A DNA stretch of 64,000 bases, from the NCBI GenBank assembly GCA_015521705.1, contig WANR01000036.1, forward strand, positions 62,001-126,000, given 5' to 3'. Under the pieces are notes generated by a model. It ran no database searches. It was given only the letters and a program-made list of their open reading frames with translations, and had not been told where the DNA came from. Source of the DNA: Desulfurococcales archaeon (GTDB lineage Archaea; Thermoproteota; Thermoprotei_A; Sulfolobales; Acidilobaceae). The translations under genes and the position numbers were made by a program. Shown in pieces: positions 51,032 through 60,199 of the stretch. Positions within the stretch are counted from its first letter, which is position 1. Each line of letters starts with the position of its first letter.

Positions 51032-53017
51032 ATGGGGGTAGCGGGGAAGCTCATTAAAGGCTTCCTCGTCTTCCTCCTGGCCATAATAGTGCTAATATTC
51101 TTGGCCTTCCCGCTATCTATTCTACTACAAAGGGGTGAGGAGAGGCCTCAGTCCCCGGCAGTGGCCACTGAAACCTATACCCCTACCCCTTATACTACTC
51201 CAGGGCCGGTAGAAACGACCAGCGTCGAGCGGGCTTTTACGCCCCCGTCATACGACAAGCCCTTCTTTGCCCTGTCTCTCGGCGAGGATCTATTGGCGTT
51301 AGCCGTGCCCCAGGGAGGCTCTTTCACAGTCCCCATTAGCGTGGAAGCCTATAACGGTTTTAGTTCCAGCGTGAAGCTATCAGCCATGATAGGGCTGAAC
51401 TACGACTCAGAGGGGCTCGTGGACTTTATCTTTGGGGAAGCCCCCGACTACTATAACATAAGCGTGGCAGAGTCCCTGGCACCCGGGGAGGTCGGCTATG
51501 TCGGGGTGGAGCTCTCCGATAAGTTCCCTCCAGGGAACTATGTGCTACTAGTATCCGGCGTTTCCGAGGGCCTGTACACTAGCCTGGCAGTTCCCTTCAC
51601 GGTTTACACCTATCCTGGCTACATGATCGTGCCCAGGGTTGAGAGCCCCCTAGTTGAGGCCCTCAAGGAGTTTAAGGTGTATTTCGACGTAATCCCTGTA
51701 GGGGGCTTTAACGAGACTGTCTCCTTAGAATTATCTAGCTCGCCCTATGTGAAAGTGGTCAGCTTCCAGAATAATACTGGGATCCCGCCATTTACGGCGG
51801 TAGCGACTGTAATGATCTCCAAGACGATGGCCCAATGTTACATGGTGAATGATACAGAAACGCAGAGGACATATTACAACTGCGACTACTATGACGTGGA
51901 TCCCTGGGCTAACTTTAGCTTATACTCGTATAGATCAAACCTAAATGTATATCTCTTGGCCAAAGGGTCTCCAGGAGCCTCTTCAGCTATAGTGCTGTTC
52001 GGCGTGGAGGAGACTCCTAGGGAGAGAGGGCTTTTAGATTTATTGTTTGCGTTAGCCTCTATAGTTGCCTTGCCAGCAGGAGTGGTTGTTGGGACAGCTA
52101 CAGGTTTTGCTATGGGCTTGGCTACTGGCGCGATGCTGATCCCTACAGGGTTTAATGCTGTCGTGGCTGGGGGTGAAGTGTTTAAGGCTACTTTCTCAAT
52201 GTTCCTACCACAGACTGTGCTCGAAGATGTGTTGACGGTTGATGGTATGAAGGGCACTATAATAAATAGGGCTGGGGGCTTCGACTCCTTTGTTAGGGTA
52301 GGCGTGGTTAGCCCGGAGAAGAGAGGCTCTATAATAATACCTTCAGCCTCCATAAGCCTTGGACAGGACGCGTTGCCCTTCGTAGCGTTAAGCAGAGAAG
52401 GGGGAGGTTTAAGCGTTGAAGCCCAAGCCACCTTCGTCAAGTCGCGGTTCCTCTTCAAGGAAGAATACGAGACCAGGCAGCTGGAGGTTGTCGTTATAGA
52501 AGAGGGGGAGGGCTTCGTTTCAGGGGTCGTGAAGCTGGGGGAGCTCTGGAAAGAAGAGGGATTCGTCAAAATCATTCTTAAAGACTCTGAAGGAAGGGTG
52601 CTGGATGTTGTTCAAGCTAAGACCCCGGGATACTGGGAACCCCAAAATGTGGTAGTTCACGTGGAACCTGGGGGCACAGCCTTGGTAGTCATTCCAGCAT
52701 CCATTTTGAACGATTCTATAGTATCAGTCTATGATCCAGGCTATGAGGTTTACGAGGTTCAGTATTATGACTTAATTCCAGAGAACTACTATGGCCCCGG
52801 CTTCGAGATAGACGCTACTAGGGTAACCTTTTCCAGCTATGTGGAAGCGAACGAGACTTTCGCGTCGGCCGCGTACGGTGTCTTGGGTGATTCTATTATT
52901 GTTCTAGAGCTCAAGATTAGGGGGGATGCGAGGCCCGGCGTCTACGTGGCGTATGTGAAAGTTCCCTGGACAAGTTTTGTGGTAAACGTTTTCGTAGTTA
53001 GCAGTGAAGAGAGCTAG
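51032..53017 (+). CDS. Large membrane-anchored surface protein, unknown function
   Basis: About 661 residues from ATG 51032. An N-terminal membrane helix (LIKGFLVFLLAIIVLIFLAFPLSIL) is followed by a Pro/Thr-rich linker, then Ig-like strand-rich domains with APGEVGYVGVELSDKFPPGNYVLLVSG, as in archaeal COG1470-type surface proteins. A glycine-rich hydrophobic block (ASIVALPAGVVVGTATGFAMGLATGAMLIP) sits in the middle, and a second strand-rich region ends the protein. Many sequons (NIT, NNT, NDT, NET) suggest glycosylation. An ATG at 50972 is in frame, but the TATA position argues against it. No enzyme motif. It lies directly upstream of the second complex I block but has its own promoter. Confidence 0.65.
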   Translation: MGVAGKLIKGFLVFLLAIIVLIFLAFPLSILLQRGEERPQSPAVATETYTPTPYTTPGPVETTSVERAFTPPSYDKPFFALSLGEDLLALAVPQGGSFTVPISVEAYNGFSSSVKLSAMIGLNYDSEGLVDFIFGEAPDYYNISVAESLAPGEVGYVGVELSDKFPPGNYVLLVSGVSEGLYTSLAVPFTVYTYPGYMIVPRVESPLVEALKEFKVYFDVIPVGGFNETVSLELSSSPYVKVVSFQNNTGIPPFTAVATVMISKTMAQCYMVNDTETQRTYYNCDYYDVDPWANFSLYSYRSNLNVYLLAKGSPGASSAIVLFGVEETPRERGLLDLLFALASIVALPAGVVVGTATGFAMGLATGAMLIPTGFNAVVAGGEVFKATFSMFLPQTVLEDVLTVDGMKGTIINRAGGFDSFVRVGVVSPEKRGSIIIPSASISLGQDALPFVALSREGGGLSVEAQATFVKSRFLFKEEYETRQLEVVVIEEGEGFVSGVVKLGELWKEEGFVKIILKDSEGRVLDVVQAKTPGYWEPQNVVVHVEPGGTALVVIPASILNDSIVSVYDPGYEVYEVQYYDLIPENYYGPGFEIDATRVTFSSYVEANETFASAAYGVLGDSIIVLELKIRGDARPGVYVAYVKVPWTSFVVNVFVVSSEES

Positions 53018-53110
53018 TGGAACCGTCGAGTATAGTGATTCATGCTGGGGCGCGAAGCCGCCTGTCATGGGACTCTGTTATTGGGTAGTCAAATTTTTCT
53101 GTGGCCAACT

Positions 53111-53116
53111 ATATAT
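53111..53116 (+). promoter_or_regulatory. TATA box of the nuoI-J-K-M-L-N operon
   Basis: ATATAT at 53111-53116 lies about 62 bases before TTG 53173. The mRNA would begin near 53140, leaving the GGAGGTGG ribosome-binding site (53160-53167) in the leader. Confidence 0.45.
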
Positions 53117-53172
53117 TCCCCAAATAATGCCTTTCACCCTACAAGGTACTATCACGGTTGGAGGTGGCTTTG

Positions 53173-53718
53173 TTGCCGGCGAGGCCTGTGCTGAAAGCGC
53201 TGCCTAAGAGGGGCGGGCTCTTCCACAGTATAAAGGCTAATATAGCGGCTCTATCGATAGGGCTGAAGTATTTCGTGGATCCCCGGAGAATGACCCTGAT
53301 CTACCCTAAGGAATTCATAAAGCTAGACCCCCTGTATAGGGGCTTCATAGTTCTGGAAAAGAAGAAGTGTATAAACTGCTCCTCCTGCGCCAGGATATGC
53401 CCCGCAGCTGCTATGAAGATGATAAGTATTCCAGAGCCGGATCCCAAGCATCCAGGTAAGATGAAGGCTAAGCTCTGGCCCGTGATAAACTATCAGAGGT
53501 GCATTTTCTGCGGCTACTGCGTCGACGTATGCCCCACGGAAGCCCTATACCACCTGCCATACCACGACATAGTGTACGAGAACCTGGCCGAGATGGACTG
53601 GGACCTAGAGACTTTCACCAGGCCTCCAGAGTATCCTTCGGAGAAGGAGGGTAGGCCAGTAACCTATTTAATAGACGAAGAGAAGGGACTCGTAAAGGTG
53701 CCTAGCGAGGAACAGTAA
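53173..53718 (+). CDS. nuoI: Complex I subunit NuoI (two 4Fe-4S ferredoxin-type)
   Basis: Carries clusters N6a/N6b in the hydrophilic arm. The two motifs CINCSSCARICP and CIFCGYCVDVCPTEAL are complete. TTG 53173 is chosen because GGAGGTGG ends six bases before it; the frame also allows TTG 53158 and 53170. It is the first gene of the second complex I block and lacks the NuoE/F/G partners that would feed NADH electrons. Confidence 0.95.
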   Translation: MPARPVLKALPKRGGLFHSIKANIAALSIGLKYFVDPRRMTLIYPKEFIKLDPLYRGFIVLEKKKCINCSSCARICPAAAMKMISIPEPDPKHPGKMKAKLWPVINYQRCIFCGYCVDVCPTEALYHLPYHDIVYENLAEMDWDLETFTRPPEYPSEKEGRPVTYLIDEEKGLVKVPSEEQ

Positions 53719-53746
53719 GTAGCTAACGAGAGTGGGAGTGTGGAAG

Positions 53747-54250
53747 ATGGTAGACGGCCTCCTAGACCCGGACACATTAGGCACGGTTGCTGTCGTCGGC
53801 CTCTCAATATCCCTTCTCTTGTCTGGCTACCTCGTCATACGCGTTAAGGACCTTGTCTATGCAAGCCTCGCCCTGGCCCTGCTAGGCTCCCTTAATGCGA
53901 TGCTCATAGCGCTCCTAGGGTTTGCCATAGTTGCAGCTTTCCTAGTAATAGTGTATGTGGGGGCCGCGGTAATGTTCATTATAGTATCAGTTTCAATGCT
54001 CGGTGGCGGCGGCCACGAGGAGTGGAAGCCTTTTAGGGGCCTAGTCTCCGCGGTAGTAGCGGCTGCAGGGCTTGGAGCGGCTGTAGCCCTCACGGGGATC
54101 TACCAGGCGTACTCGACGCCTATTCCAGCTAGTTTGAGAGAAATATCCGAGATCATACTGTCAAAGTATGTCCCAGTAATGGGGCTGATATTCGTGGCTC
54201 TAGCGGCTACCCTCATAGAAGCTGTTGCAGTAGCTAAGGCGAGGAGGTGA
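53747..54250 (+). CDS. nuoJ: Complex I subunit NuoJ
   Basis: A membrane subunit with about five helices in 167 residues. The family segment LVYASLALALLGSLNAMLIALLGFAIVAAFLVIVYVGAAVMFIIVSVSML is the conserved third helix with the pi-bulge (VYVGAVxVL type). ATG 53747 has GGGAGTG upstream; a GTG at 53732 is also in frame. It overlaps nuoK by 4 bp. Confidence 0.93.
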   Translation: MVDGLLDPDTLGTVAVVGLSISLLLSGYLVIRVKDLVYASLALALLGSLNAMLIALLGFAIVAAFLVIVYVGAAVMFIIVSVSMLGGGGHEEWKPFRGLVSAVVAAAGLGAAVALTGIYQAYSTPIPASLREISEIILSKYVPVMGLIFVALAATLIEAVAVAKARR

Positions 54251-54570
54251 TCTTCGGGGTGGCTGTGGAGCCGTTTGTTGGGAGCGCTGTTGTGGTGGTC
54301 TCGGTCGGGTTATTTGCCATAGGCGCTTACGGTGTGGCTGGATCCAATAATCTTGTGAGGCAGTTGCTCTCGATAGAGGTCATGTTTAACTCCATAATTC
54401 TTCTAGTGATCCTGCTCCTATCCTACGACTCTATCCTGGCAACCCTGTACTCAGTGGTTCTGACAAGCGTTGTAGCCGGAGAGATAATAGTGGTTATAGC
54501 TGTAGTAGTCTCGCTCTACAGGGCTTCTAGGAGCCTGACAAGCGAGCCCCTCGAAGAGCCCGGTGTCTAG
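54247..54570 (+). CDS. nuoK: Complex I subunit NuoK
   Basis: A small subunit with three membrane helices in 107 residues. GVAGSNNLVRQLLSIEVMFNSIILLVILLL carries the conserved glutamate of helix 2 that takes part in proton transfer, and TSVVAGEIIVVIAVVVSLYR contains the second glutamate in helix 3. GTG 54247 overlaps the nuoJ stop. The next gene starts 2 bp after the stop. Confidence 0.94.
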   Translation: MIFGVAVEPFVGSAVVVVSVGLFAIGAYGVAGSNNLVRQLLSIEVMFNSIILLVILLLSYDSILATLYSVVLTSVVAGEIIVVIAVVVSLYRASRSLTSEPLEEPGV

Positions 54571-54572
54571 CC

Positions 54573-56132
54573 ATGATGCTCCCGTTACCCCTATTCTGGG
54601 CCTCGATCCTAGCGCCCCTCATTTTAGGCCTCGTAGCGGCTGCCAAGCGGGAACTGGGCAGGGGACTAGTGAACGCTGTCGCCTATCTGTCAGCGGCTTT
54701 CCTGGCCATCCCAGGCATAGTTGCCCTAGCATACTCTCCCAGGATAAACTTGGCATCGTGGATCGTGGACCCCCTCTTCATAGATTTGAGGGGATCAAGT
54801 ATAGGTGTCATAGCCCTAGGCCTCGACGGTGTCTCGGCCCCCGTGGTTATAGGGGTATCACTCGTTACTGCTCTAGTCTCGATCTACAGCATAAAGTATA
54901 TGACACACAGGATAGAGGAGCTCAGGAGGGAAGGGGAAGAGCCCCCCGGCCTCGGCGTCTACTTTTCCCTGTACAACATGTTCTCGATCTCAATGCTGGG
55001 CATGGCGCTCTCAACGAACCTATTAGAGTTCTACGTGTTCTTAGAGATCTCCCTCGTGTCCTCGTTTGCCCTGATAGCGCTGTACGGATACGGAGACAGG
55101 AGGCGCATAGCCCTCCTCTACTTTATATGGACACACGTAGGCGGTGCTCTTTTCCTGATAGGAATACTCTACTACTGGACCCAGGTAGGCCTCTTCGACG
55201 TGGTCGACGTCACAGGCGGGAGAGGGGTTTACGTGGCCGAGTCTCTGGCAGGATCCGCGGCTCTTTACGCAATGGTGGCCCTAGTGCTGGGGCTACTGGT
55301 TAAAATGGCCATCGTAGGAGTCCACATGTGGCTCCCCTACGCCCATGCCGAAGCCCCCACACCCGTCTCTGCACTGCTGTCACCTAACCTGGTGGGTATT
55401 GGAGGCTATGCGCTGGCGAGGTTTGCACTGCCGATATTTCCCGAGGGCATGGAGCGGGCTTCCACGGCTTTGATAGCCCTCTCAATAGCTACCATAATAT
55501 ACGGCGGCCTGGTGGCTCTAAGGCAGACGGACTTCAAAAGGTTCCTGGCATACTCGAGTATCAGCCAGATGGGCTACATGCTGCTGGGTGTTTCGACACT
55601 GACAGCGGCTGGGATCGGCGGGGCCATGCTGCAATACCTCTCCCACGCTGTGGGCAAGGCTATACTCTTCATGGTGGCTGGGGTTTTCATAGCAGAGCTT
55701 TCGGGGCTCCGTGACATGGGCAAGATGGGGGGCTTCGCGGCTAGGTACCCCCTCATGGCAGCCGCTGCCCTGCTGGGCTTCTTCCACCTTGTAGGGATAC
55801 CCCCGGCCATAGGTATGTGGGGCGAGGTGTTGCTAGTTATAGGCTACTCCCAGGCCCTAGGCCCTTACGGCGCCCAGGCACTCCTATTAGTAGCCGTAAC
55901 CGTCATTGCGGCTTTTACAATAACTGCCGCCTACTCCTTTATAGCCATGAGGAGGATATTCTTCGGCCCTCTTAGAAGAAATATTAGTGGGGAGTCCCTT
56001 GACGCCTTCAAGGCAAGTATCATAGTTATTGGGGTCATTGGGGTTTTCCTCTTCATAGCAGTGACGCCTTTATCCGAGGGTCTCAGAGCGTCCTCTGAGT
56101 TGCTGGCAGCGATAGGTGGTGGTGGCTCATGA
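54573..56132 (+). CDS. nuoM: Complex I antiporter-like subunit NuoM
   Basis: A proton-pumping membrane subunit related to Mrp antiporters, 519 residues with about fourteen helices. Family features include NLLEFYVFLEISLVSSFALIALYGYG (conserved Glu of helix 5), VKMAIVGVHMWLPYAHAEAPTPVSALLSPNLVGIGGYAL and FKRFLAYSSISQMGYMLLGVS. Order and length fit NuoM; in the operon it precedes nuoL, whereas bacterial order is L-M-N. It overlaps nuoL by 4 bp. Confidence 0.93.
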   Translation: MMLPLPLFWASILAPLILGLVAAAKRELGRGLVNAVAYLSAAFLAIPGIVALAYSPRINLASWIVDPLFIDLRGSSIGVIALGLDGVSAPVVIGVSLVTALVSIYSIKYMTHRIEELRREGEEPPGLGVYFSLYNMFSISMLGMALSTNLLEFYVFLEISLVSSFALIALYGYGDRRRIALLYFIWTHVGGALFLIGILYYWTQVGLFDVVDVTGGRGVYVAESLAGSAALYAMVALVLGLLVKMAIVGVHMWLPYAHAEAPTPVSALLSPNLVGIGGYALARFALPIFPEGMERASTALIALSIATIIYGGLVALRQTDFKRFLAYSSISQMGYMLLGVSTLTAAGIGGAMLQYLSHAVGKAILFMVAGVFIAELSGLRDMGKMGGFAARYPLMAAAALLGFFHLVGIPPAIGMWGEVLLVIGYSQALGPYGAQALLLVAVTVIAAFTITAAYSFIAMRRIFFGPLRRNISGESLDAFKASIIVIGVIGVFLFIAVTPLSEGLRASSELLAAIGGGGS

Positions 56133-58186
56133 CTGTGCTTGAGTACACGTATGCAGGCTTCCTGCCCTGGTCCCTGATATGGGGGGCCCCGTATATAGGC
56201 TCCCTAGTAATAGCTCTCCTCTGGCTAGCGGGTTACAGGAGGGACCTGGTCTATGGCGTTATTAGCGCCTTGTCCATAGCGGTGTCGGCTATTATCTCCA
56301 GTATCGCTGCCTTCCAGGTGTTCTCTGAGGGGCCGATCTACTCGCTTGCCGCCGGCGAATGGTTCCCCTGGCTCGGAGTCACTGTGGGGACGTTCATTGA
56401 CGGGCTAGGTGCAGTAATGGCTCTCGTAGTTGGCTGGATCAGTCTCCTCATAGGGATATACAGCATTAAGTACATGGAGGGCGACGCTGGCTACGCCAGA
56501 TACTTCTTCTTCTTCACGTTCTTCGTCGCAAGCATGCAGCTCCTGGTTCTAGCAGACAACCTTGTCCTACTCTTCGTCGGCTGGGAGGGCACAGGAATAG
56601 CCAGCTACGCACTAATAGGCCACTGGTACAGCGACGAGGAGAAAGCGTGGGTAGGCAGGCCTGGCAGGAGGGCTCTTGGTAGGCAGATGTGGTTCGAGCC
56701 TAGCCATAGCGCCGTGAGAGCTGTCCTATTCACGAGGATAGGGGATCTCGGTCTACTAGTGGGTATAGCATACCTTTTCCTGGTAGCCGGGACCATTAGC
56801 ATACCAGAGCTAGCCTCGAGACCCGACTTTTGGATCTCGGAGCTGGCGGCTAGGGGCATACTGCCGTTGCTCCTAACGATATTTACACTGGGGGCCCTAG
56901 CTAAGAGCGCGCAATTCCCCTTCCACGAGTGGCTTGTCACCGCAATGACGGGTCCCACGCCAGTGTCGGCCCTCATACACGCGGCCACCATGGTTAAGGC
57001 GGGCGTTTACTTCGTCCTGAGATTCGCCCCAATACTCATTGCCGGGGGCATAGCCCTTGGTTCCAACGTGCTAGTCGTTGAGGGGCTTAGGGACTATTTT
57101 ATGATGCTGGGAGTCCTGGGGGCTGTGACCGCCTTCATGCTGGCTACAATGGCTATAGTTTCAGATGAGGTCAAGCTGATAATGGCCTATTCTACGGCTA
57201 GCCAGATAGGCTACATGTTCCTAGGAGTAGCTGCTGGGGGGCTCCTAATGCAAGAGCTGGAAAAGGCTGCAGGCGGCGTATTCTCGGGCCTAGCGCATCT
57301 AGTGAGCCACGCAGTGTTCAAGGCTGCCCTCTTCCTAATAGCCGGGTGGCTTATTCACGTGGCCCATAGCAGGTTCCTCGACCCCATGGGTGGCTATTAC
57401 AGGTACATGAAGGCTACTGGCATAGCACTATGGCTCTCAGGGCTTAGCCTGGCCGGAATACCCCCCTTCAGCGGCTTCTTCTCTAAGGAAAGCGTGTTGA
57501 AGTACGTCTCAGAGGCACATGTGCCTGTCCTCCTGGCTCTGGGCTTGATCGGGGCCATGCTTACAGCCGCCTACACGCTCAGGCTGATACTCAGGGTGCT
57601 GCACTTGAAGCCTGTGGCAGGCGCAGACCACGGGGAGACAAGGCCCGGGGAGGCCCCCCGATTAATGCTTGTCCCCTACCTAGTGCTCTCAGTAGCCTCG
57701 CTGGTCATGGGGCTCTTTTGGGGGCTCCTCTCGGAGGCATATTCAAGGGCTGCTGAGCTAACGCTTTCGCTGGGAAGATTTGCTGATCTCGCCTTTAAGT
57801 TAAGTAGTGAGGCGCTTGTAGCTACCAGCCTGATCCTTATAGGAGCTTTTGCCCCCTACTTCGTCTATTACTTGTCGGGCATAGATACTAGGAGGCTTAT
57901 CGAGAGGGGCCTACTGGCGAGGCTGCACGGCTTCCTATATGACAGGTGGTACATAAACTCGCTATACTACATGGTATTCGTGGACGGCTCCTCAAGGATA
58001 ATAAACGCGCTTGGCCGACTAGACACGGCCATAGACAAGCTGTACCACTCCCTGATACCCGGTGCCGTGTCGTCATTGGCTGATTCCGTGAGGAGCCTGC
58101 ATAGAGGCAGGACGGATTACTACCTGGCACTGTACCTAGGATCCACGGCGCTAGCCTTTCTCCTAGCCTTGATGGAGTGGGGGTGA
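56129..58186 (+). CDS. nuoL: Complex I antiporter-like subunit NuoL
   Basis: The largest proton-pumping subunit, 685 residues. It has NLVLLFVGWEGTGIASYALIGHWYSDEEKAW, RAVLFTRIGDLGLLVGIAYLF, KSAQFPFHEWLVTAMTGPTPVSALIHAATMVKAGVYFVLRF and AYSTASQIGYMFLGVAAGG. The C-terminal part contains the long lateral helix region and an end helix (DYYLALYLGSTALAFLLALMEWG). ATG 56129 is preceded by GGTGGTGG. Confidence 0.95.
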   Translation: MTVLEYTYAGFLPWSLIWGAPYIGSLVIALLWLAGYRRDLVYGVISALSIAVSAIISSIAAFQVFSEGPIYSLAAGEWFPWLGVTVGTFIDGLGAVMALVVGWISLLIGIYSIKYMEGDAGYARYFFFFTFFVASMQLLVLADNLVLLFVGWEGTGIASYALIGHWYSDEEKAWVGRPGRRALGRQMWFEPSHSAVRAVLFTRIGDLGLLVGIAYLFLVAGTISIPELASRPDFWISELAARGILPLLLTIFTLGALAKSAQFPFHEWLVTAMTGPTPVSALIHAATMVKAGVYFVLRFAPILIAGGIALGSNVLVVEGLRDYFMMLGVLGAVTAFMLATMAIVSDEVKLIMAYSTASQIGYMFLGVAAGGLLMQELEKAAGGVFSGLAHLVSHAVFKAALFLIAGWLIHVAHSRFLDPMGGYYRYMKATGIALWLSGLSLAGIPPFSGFFSKESVLKYVSEAHVPVLLALGLIGAMLTAAYTLRLILRVLHLKPVAGADHGETRPGEAPRLMLVPYLVLSVASLVMGLFWGLLSEAYSRAAELTLSLGRFADLAFKLSSEALVATSLILIGAFAPYFVYYLSGIDTRRLIERGLLARLHGFLYDRWYINSLYYMVFVDGSSRIINALGRLDTAIDKLYHSLIPGAVSSLADSVRSLHRGRTDYYLALYLGSTALAFLLALMEWG

Positions 58187-58189
58187 GTA

Positions 58190-59620
58190 GTGTTGAGCCT
58201 CTCAATAGTTCAATACCTGCTATACTACACACTAGCCTCTTCGCTGGTTGTACCGGTCATACAGGTCAGCGAGAAGACTAGGAGGCTCAGGATCCATGCG
58301 CTGATCGCGCTGACGGGCATACTATCATTTTCCGCTTCGGCCGCCCTCCTCTACTCCCTAGCGTCGGTGGGGGAGACAGAATTCTACGGGGGACTAGTTG
58401 TCCACGACTCTCTCTCTGCCCTTATACTGCTCGGAGCCGGGCTCTCGGGGCTCCTAGTCTTCATCCCGTCGTGGAGCATAGGCTACGAGTGGTCCACGCG
58501 CCCAGCCCTTTTCAGTCTTCTCCCATTAACGCTCTTCGGGCTCTTCTTTCTGGCTGGGGCTAGGGATCTCCTAGTGGCCCTGGCTTCTTGGCTTCTAGTC
58601 TCTGTCATAAGCTATGTTATAGTGGCACTACCAGACGACGAGGATAGCAGGAAAGCTTCGGCAAGGTACATATATGTAGGCACTGCCGCGACCATATTCC
58701 TCGGGGCCTGGATAGCTGTCAACGCTGTTTTATCAGAGAGCGCGGGCCTGGCCCCATTCGACGTGGCACCTCCACTATCAGTTAAGCTGTCAGCCCTTGC
58801 CGTAGTACTGCTCCTGACAGCGTTCGGCTTCAAAACGGGCATAGCCCCGTTCCACTGGTGGCTTCCAAGCGTGTATGGGCGGGCTAATGGAGTAGCAGTC
58901 GCTATAGTGGCTTCCGTGGCCAAGCTCGGCTTCATAGCCTTCCTGGCCAAGGCGTTCATCTACTCTGCTAGAGGAGCAGCTATCGTTGAGCCAGGGCTTG
59001 CAGGCGACGTGGCCCTCATACTAGCAGTAGCCGCTGTGGCCACCATGACCTACGGTAACGTGGCAGCCATGACGCCGGCCAGTATTAGGGCAGTGCTGGC
59101 TTATAGTAGCGTAGCCCAGATAGGCTACATCCTTGCAGGGCTCGCGGTGGCCTTCTACCTATACCCCATAGACGCTAGGTTCTCGCAACTGGCCATAGCC
59201 GGTGTAGCACTGCAGACCCTAGCCTACGCGATCTCTAAGGCGTCGCTATTCTCGCTGGCCCACTTTGTGGGCGACGACATAAGAGGGCTCAGGGCACTAT
59301 ATACCAATAGGGCCGCCTCGGTCTCTGCAGGCATATTGCTGCTAAGCCTCCTAGGAGTACCCCCGCTTCTAGGCTTCTGGGGCAAGCTCTTCCTCTTCAT
59401 ACCAATGGCCAAGTACTCGTTACCTCTACTTGTAGCGTCGCTCATAAACAGCGGGGCCAGCTCGGCCTACTATATAAGGCTGCTAAGAGAAGCCTCGCGG
59501 GCCCCCGAGGAGCCCTCTAAAATACCGCGAGAAGCACTGGCACCGCTAATACTAGCAGGGCTTGCGACAGTGGTTCTGGGGCTCCTATCACCAATAATAC
59601 TTTACACCTTCACAAGATAA
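58190..59620 (+). CDS. nuoN: Complex I antiporter-like subunit NuoN
   Basis: The third antiporter-like subunit, 476 residues. Conserved parts are FGFKTGIAPFHWWLPSVYGRANGVAVAIVASVAKLGFIAFL, VLAYSSVAQIGYILAGLAVAF and LLLSLLGVPPLLGFWGKLFLF. It is the last gene of the second complex I block. GTG 58190 follows nuoL by 3 bp with GGGGGTGA upstream. After it the operon ends in a spacer of about 210 bases. Confidence 0.93.
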   Translation: MLSLSIVQYLLYYTLASSLVVPVIQVSEKTRRLRIHALIALTGILSFSASAALLYSLASVGETEFYGGLVVHDSLSALILLGAGLSGLLVFIPSWSIGYEWSTRPALFSLLPLTLFGLFFLAGARDLLVALASWLLVSVISYVIVALPDDEDSRKASARYIYVGTAATIFLGAWIAVNAVLSESAGLAPFDVAPPLSVKLSALAVVLLLTAFGFKTGIAPFHWWLPSVYGRANGVAVAIVASVAKLGFIAFLAKAFIYSARGAAIVEPGLAGDVALILAVAAVATMTYGNVAAMTPASIRAVLAYSSVAQIGYILAGLAVAFYLYPIDARFSQLAIAGVALQTLAYAISKASLFSLAHFVGDDIRGLRALYTNRAASVSAGILLLSLLGVPPLLGFWGKLFLFIPMAKYSLPLLVASLINSGASSAYYIRLLREASRAPEEPSKIPREALAPLILAGLATVVLGLLSPIILYTFTR

Positions 59621-59830
59621 CCGTTACAAGGTTTCCTCCAAGACGGGACAATGCCCCAAGACCTTAAACCTAATTGCTAGACTATTGGTAGAATTATTGG
59701 CAGATAGTCCTATGCAGGCGAAAGGGTTAGTGTGAGGAGGGGGTTTGAGAAGAGAAGGGTGGAATGAAGGGGGAAAAAGGCTTAATTTACTCTTCCTTTT
59801 TGTTTCCGAGTGCTACCTGTTTGTCGCTGG

Positions 59831-60004
59831 CTACTCTTTTACGGGGCCGAGGATCCTGGCCACTCTTATCCCTGTGTATGGGCTTCTGGCGAAGGCTATC
59901 CTAACCTTTCTGCCGCTTTTTTGCTGTCTTATTTCAACTTCGTACTTGTCTGTTTCGAAGGGTTTTTTAGCCTTCACATCGAAGAACTTTAGTTTCTCGG
60001 GCAT
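59831..60004 (-). CDS. Small basic conserved crenarchaeal-type protein
   Basis: 57 residues from ATG 60004, behind GGTGA; in frame TTG 60019 is less likely. It reads PEKLKFFDVKAKKPFETDKYEV, then EIRQQKSGRKVRIAFARSPYTG and IRVARILGPVKE, a strand-rich, basic protein of the size of small chromatin or ribosome-associated proteins such as Cren7. I believe similar small proteins occur in other crenarchaea, but I cannot name a family. A longer plus-strand frame over the same DNA has a poor composition and is taken as its shadow. It might bind nucleic acid; this is inference from charge and size. Confidence 0.65.
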   Translation of the reverse strand: MPEKLKFFDVKAKKPFETDKYEVEIRQQKSGRKVRIAFARSPYTGIRVARILGPVKE

Positions 60005-60199
60005 GACACGCTCACCCAACCTTATTATAGTCTTAAGCTATTTTAATAAGCTTATCGCTACGATTAGCGGCCCTATCAAGACCCTCCAGTGGCTGGCAGT
60101 ATTATCGTGTCTAGGCAGCCCTGCACGGTAGGGCCTCAACGGTTGCGCCAGCTATTACCGCTATAACATAATTTGGTTTCCACCGGCCCTATAGCAGTC

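Noticed and set aside
53004-53207. 67-codon frame between the surface protein and nuoI
   Set aside because: It crosses the TATA box and ribosome-binding site of the nuoI operon and has no family-like features.
59745-60131. 128-codon plus-strand frame after nuoN
   Set aside because: Its translation is a Leu/Phe/Ser-rich mix typical of antisense, and the minus-strand 57-residue protein in the same place looks real.
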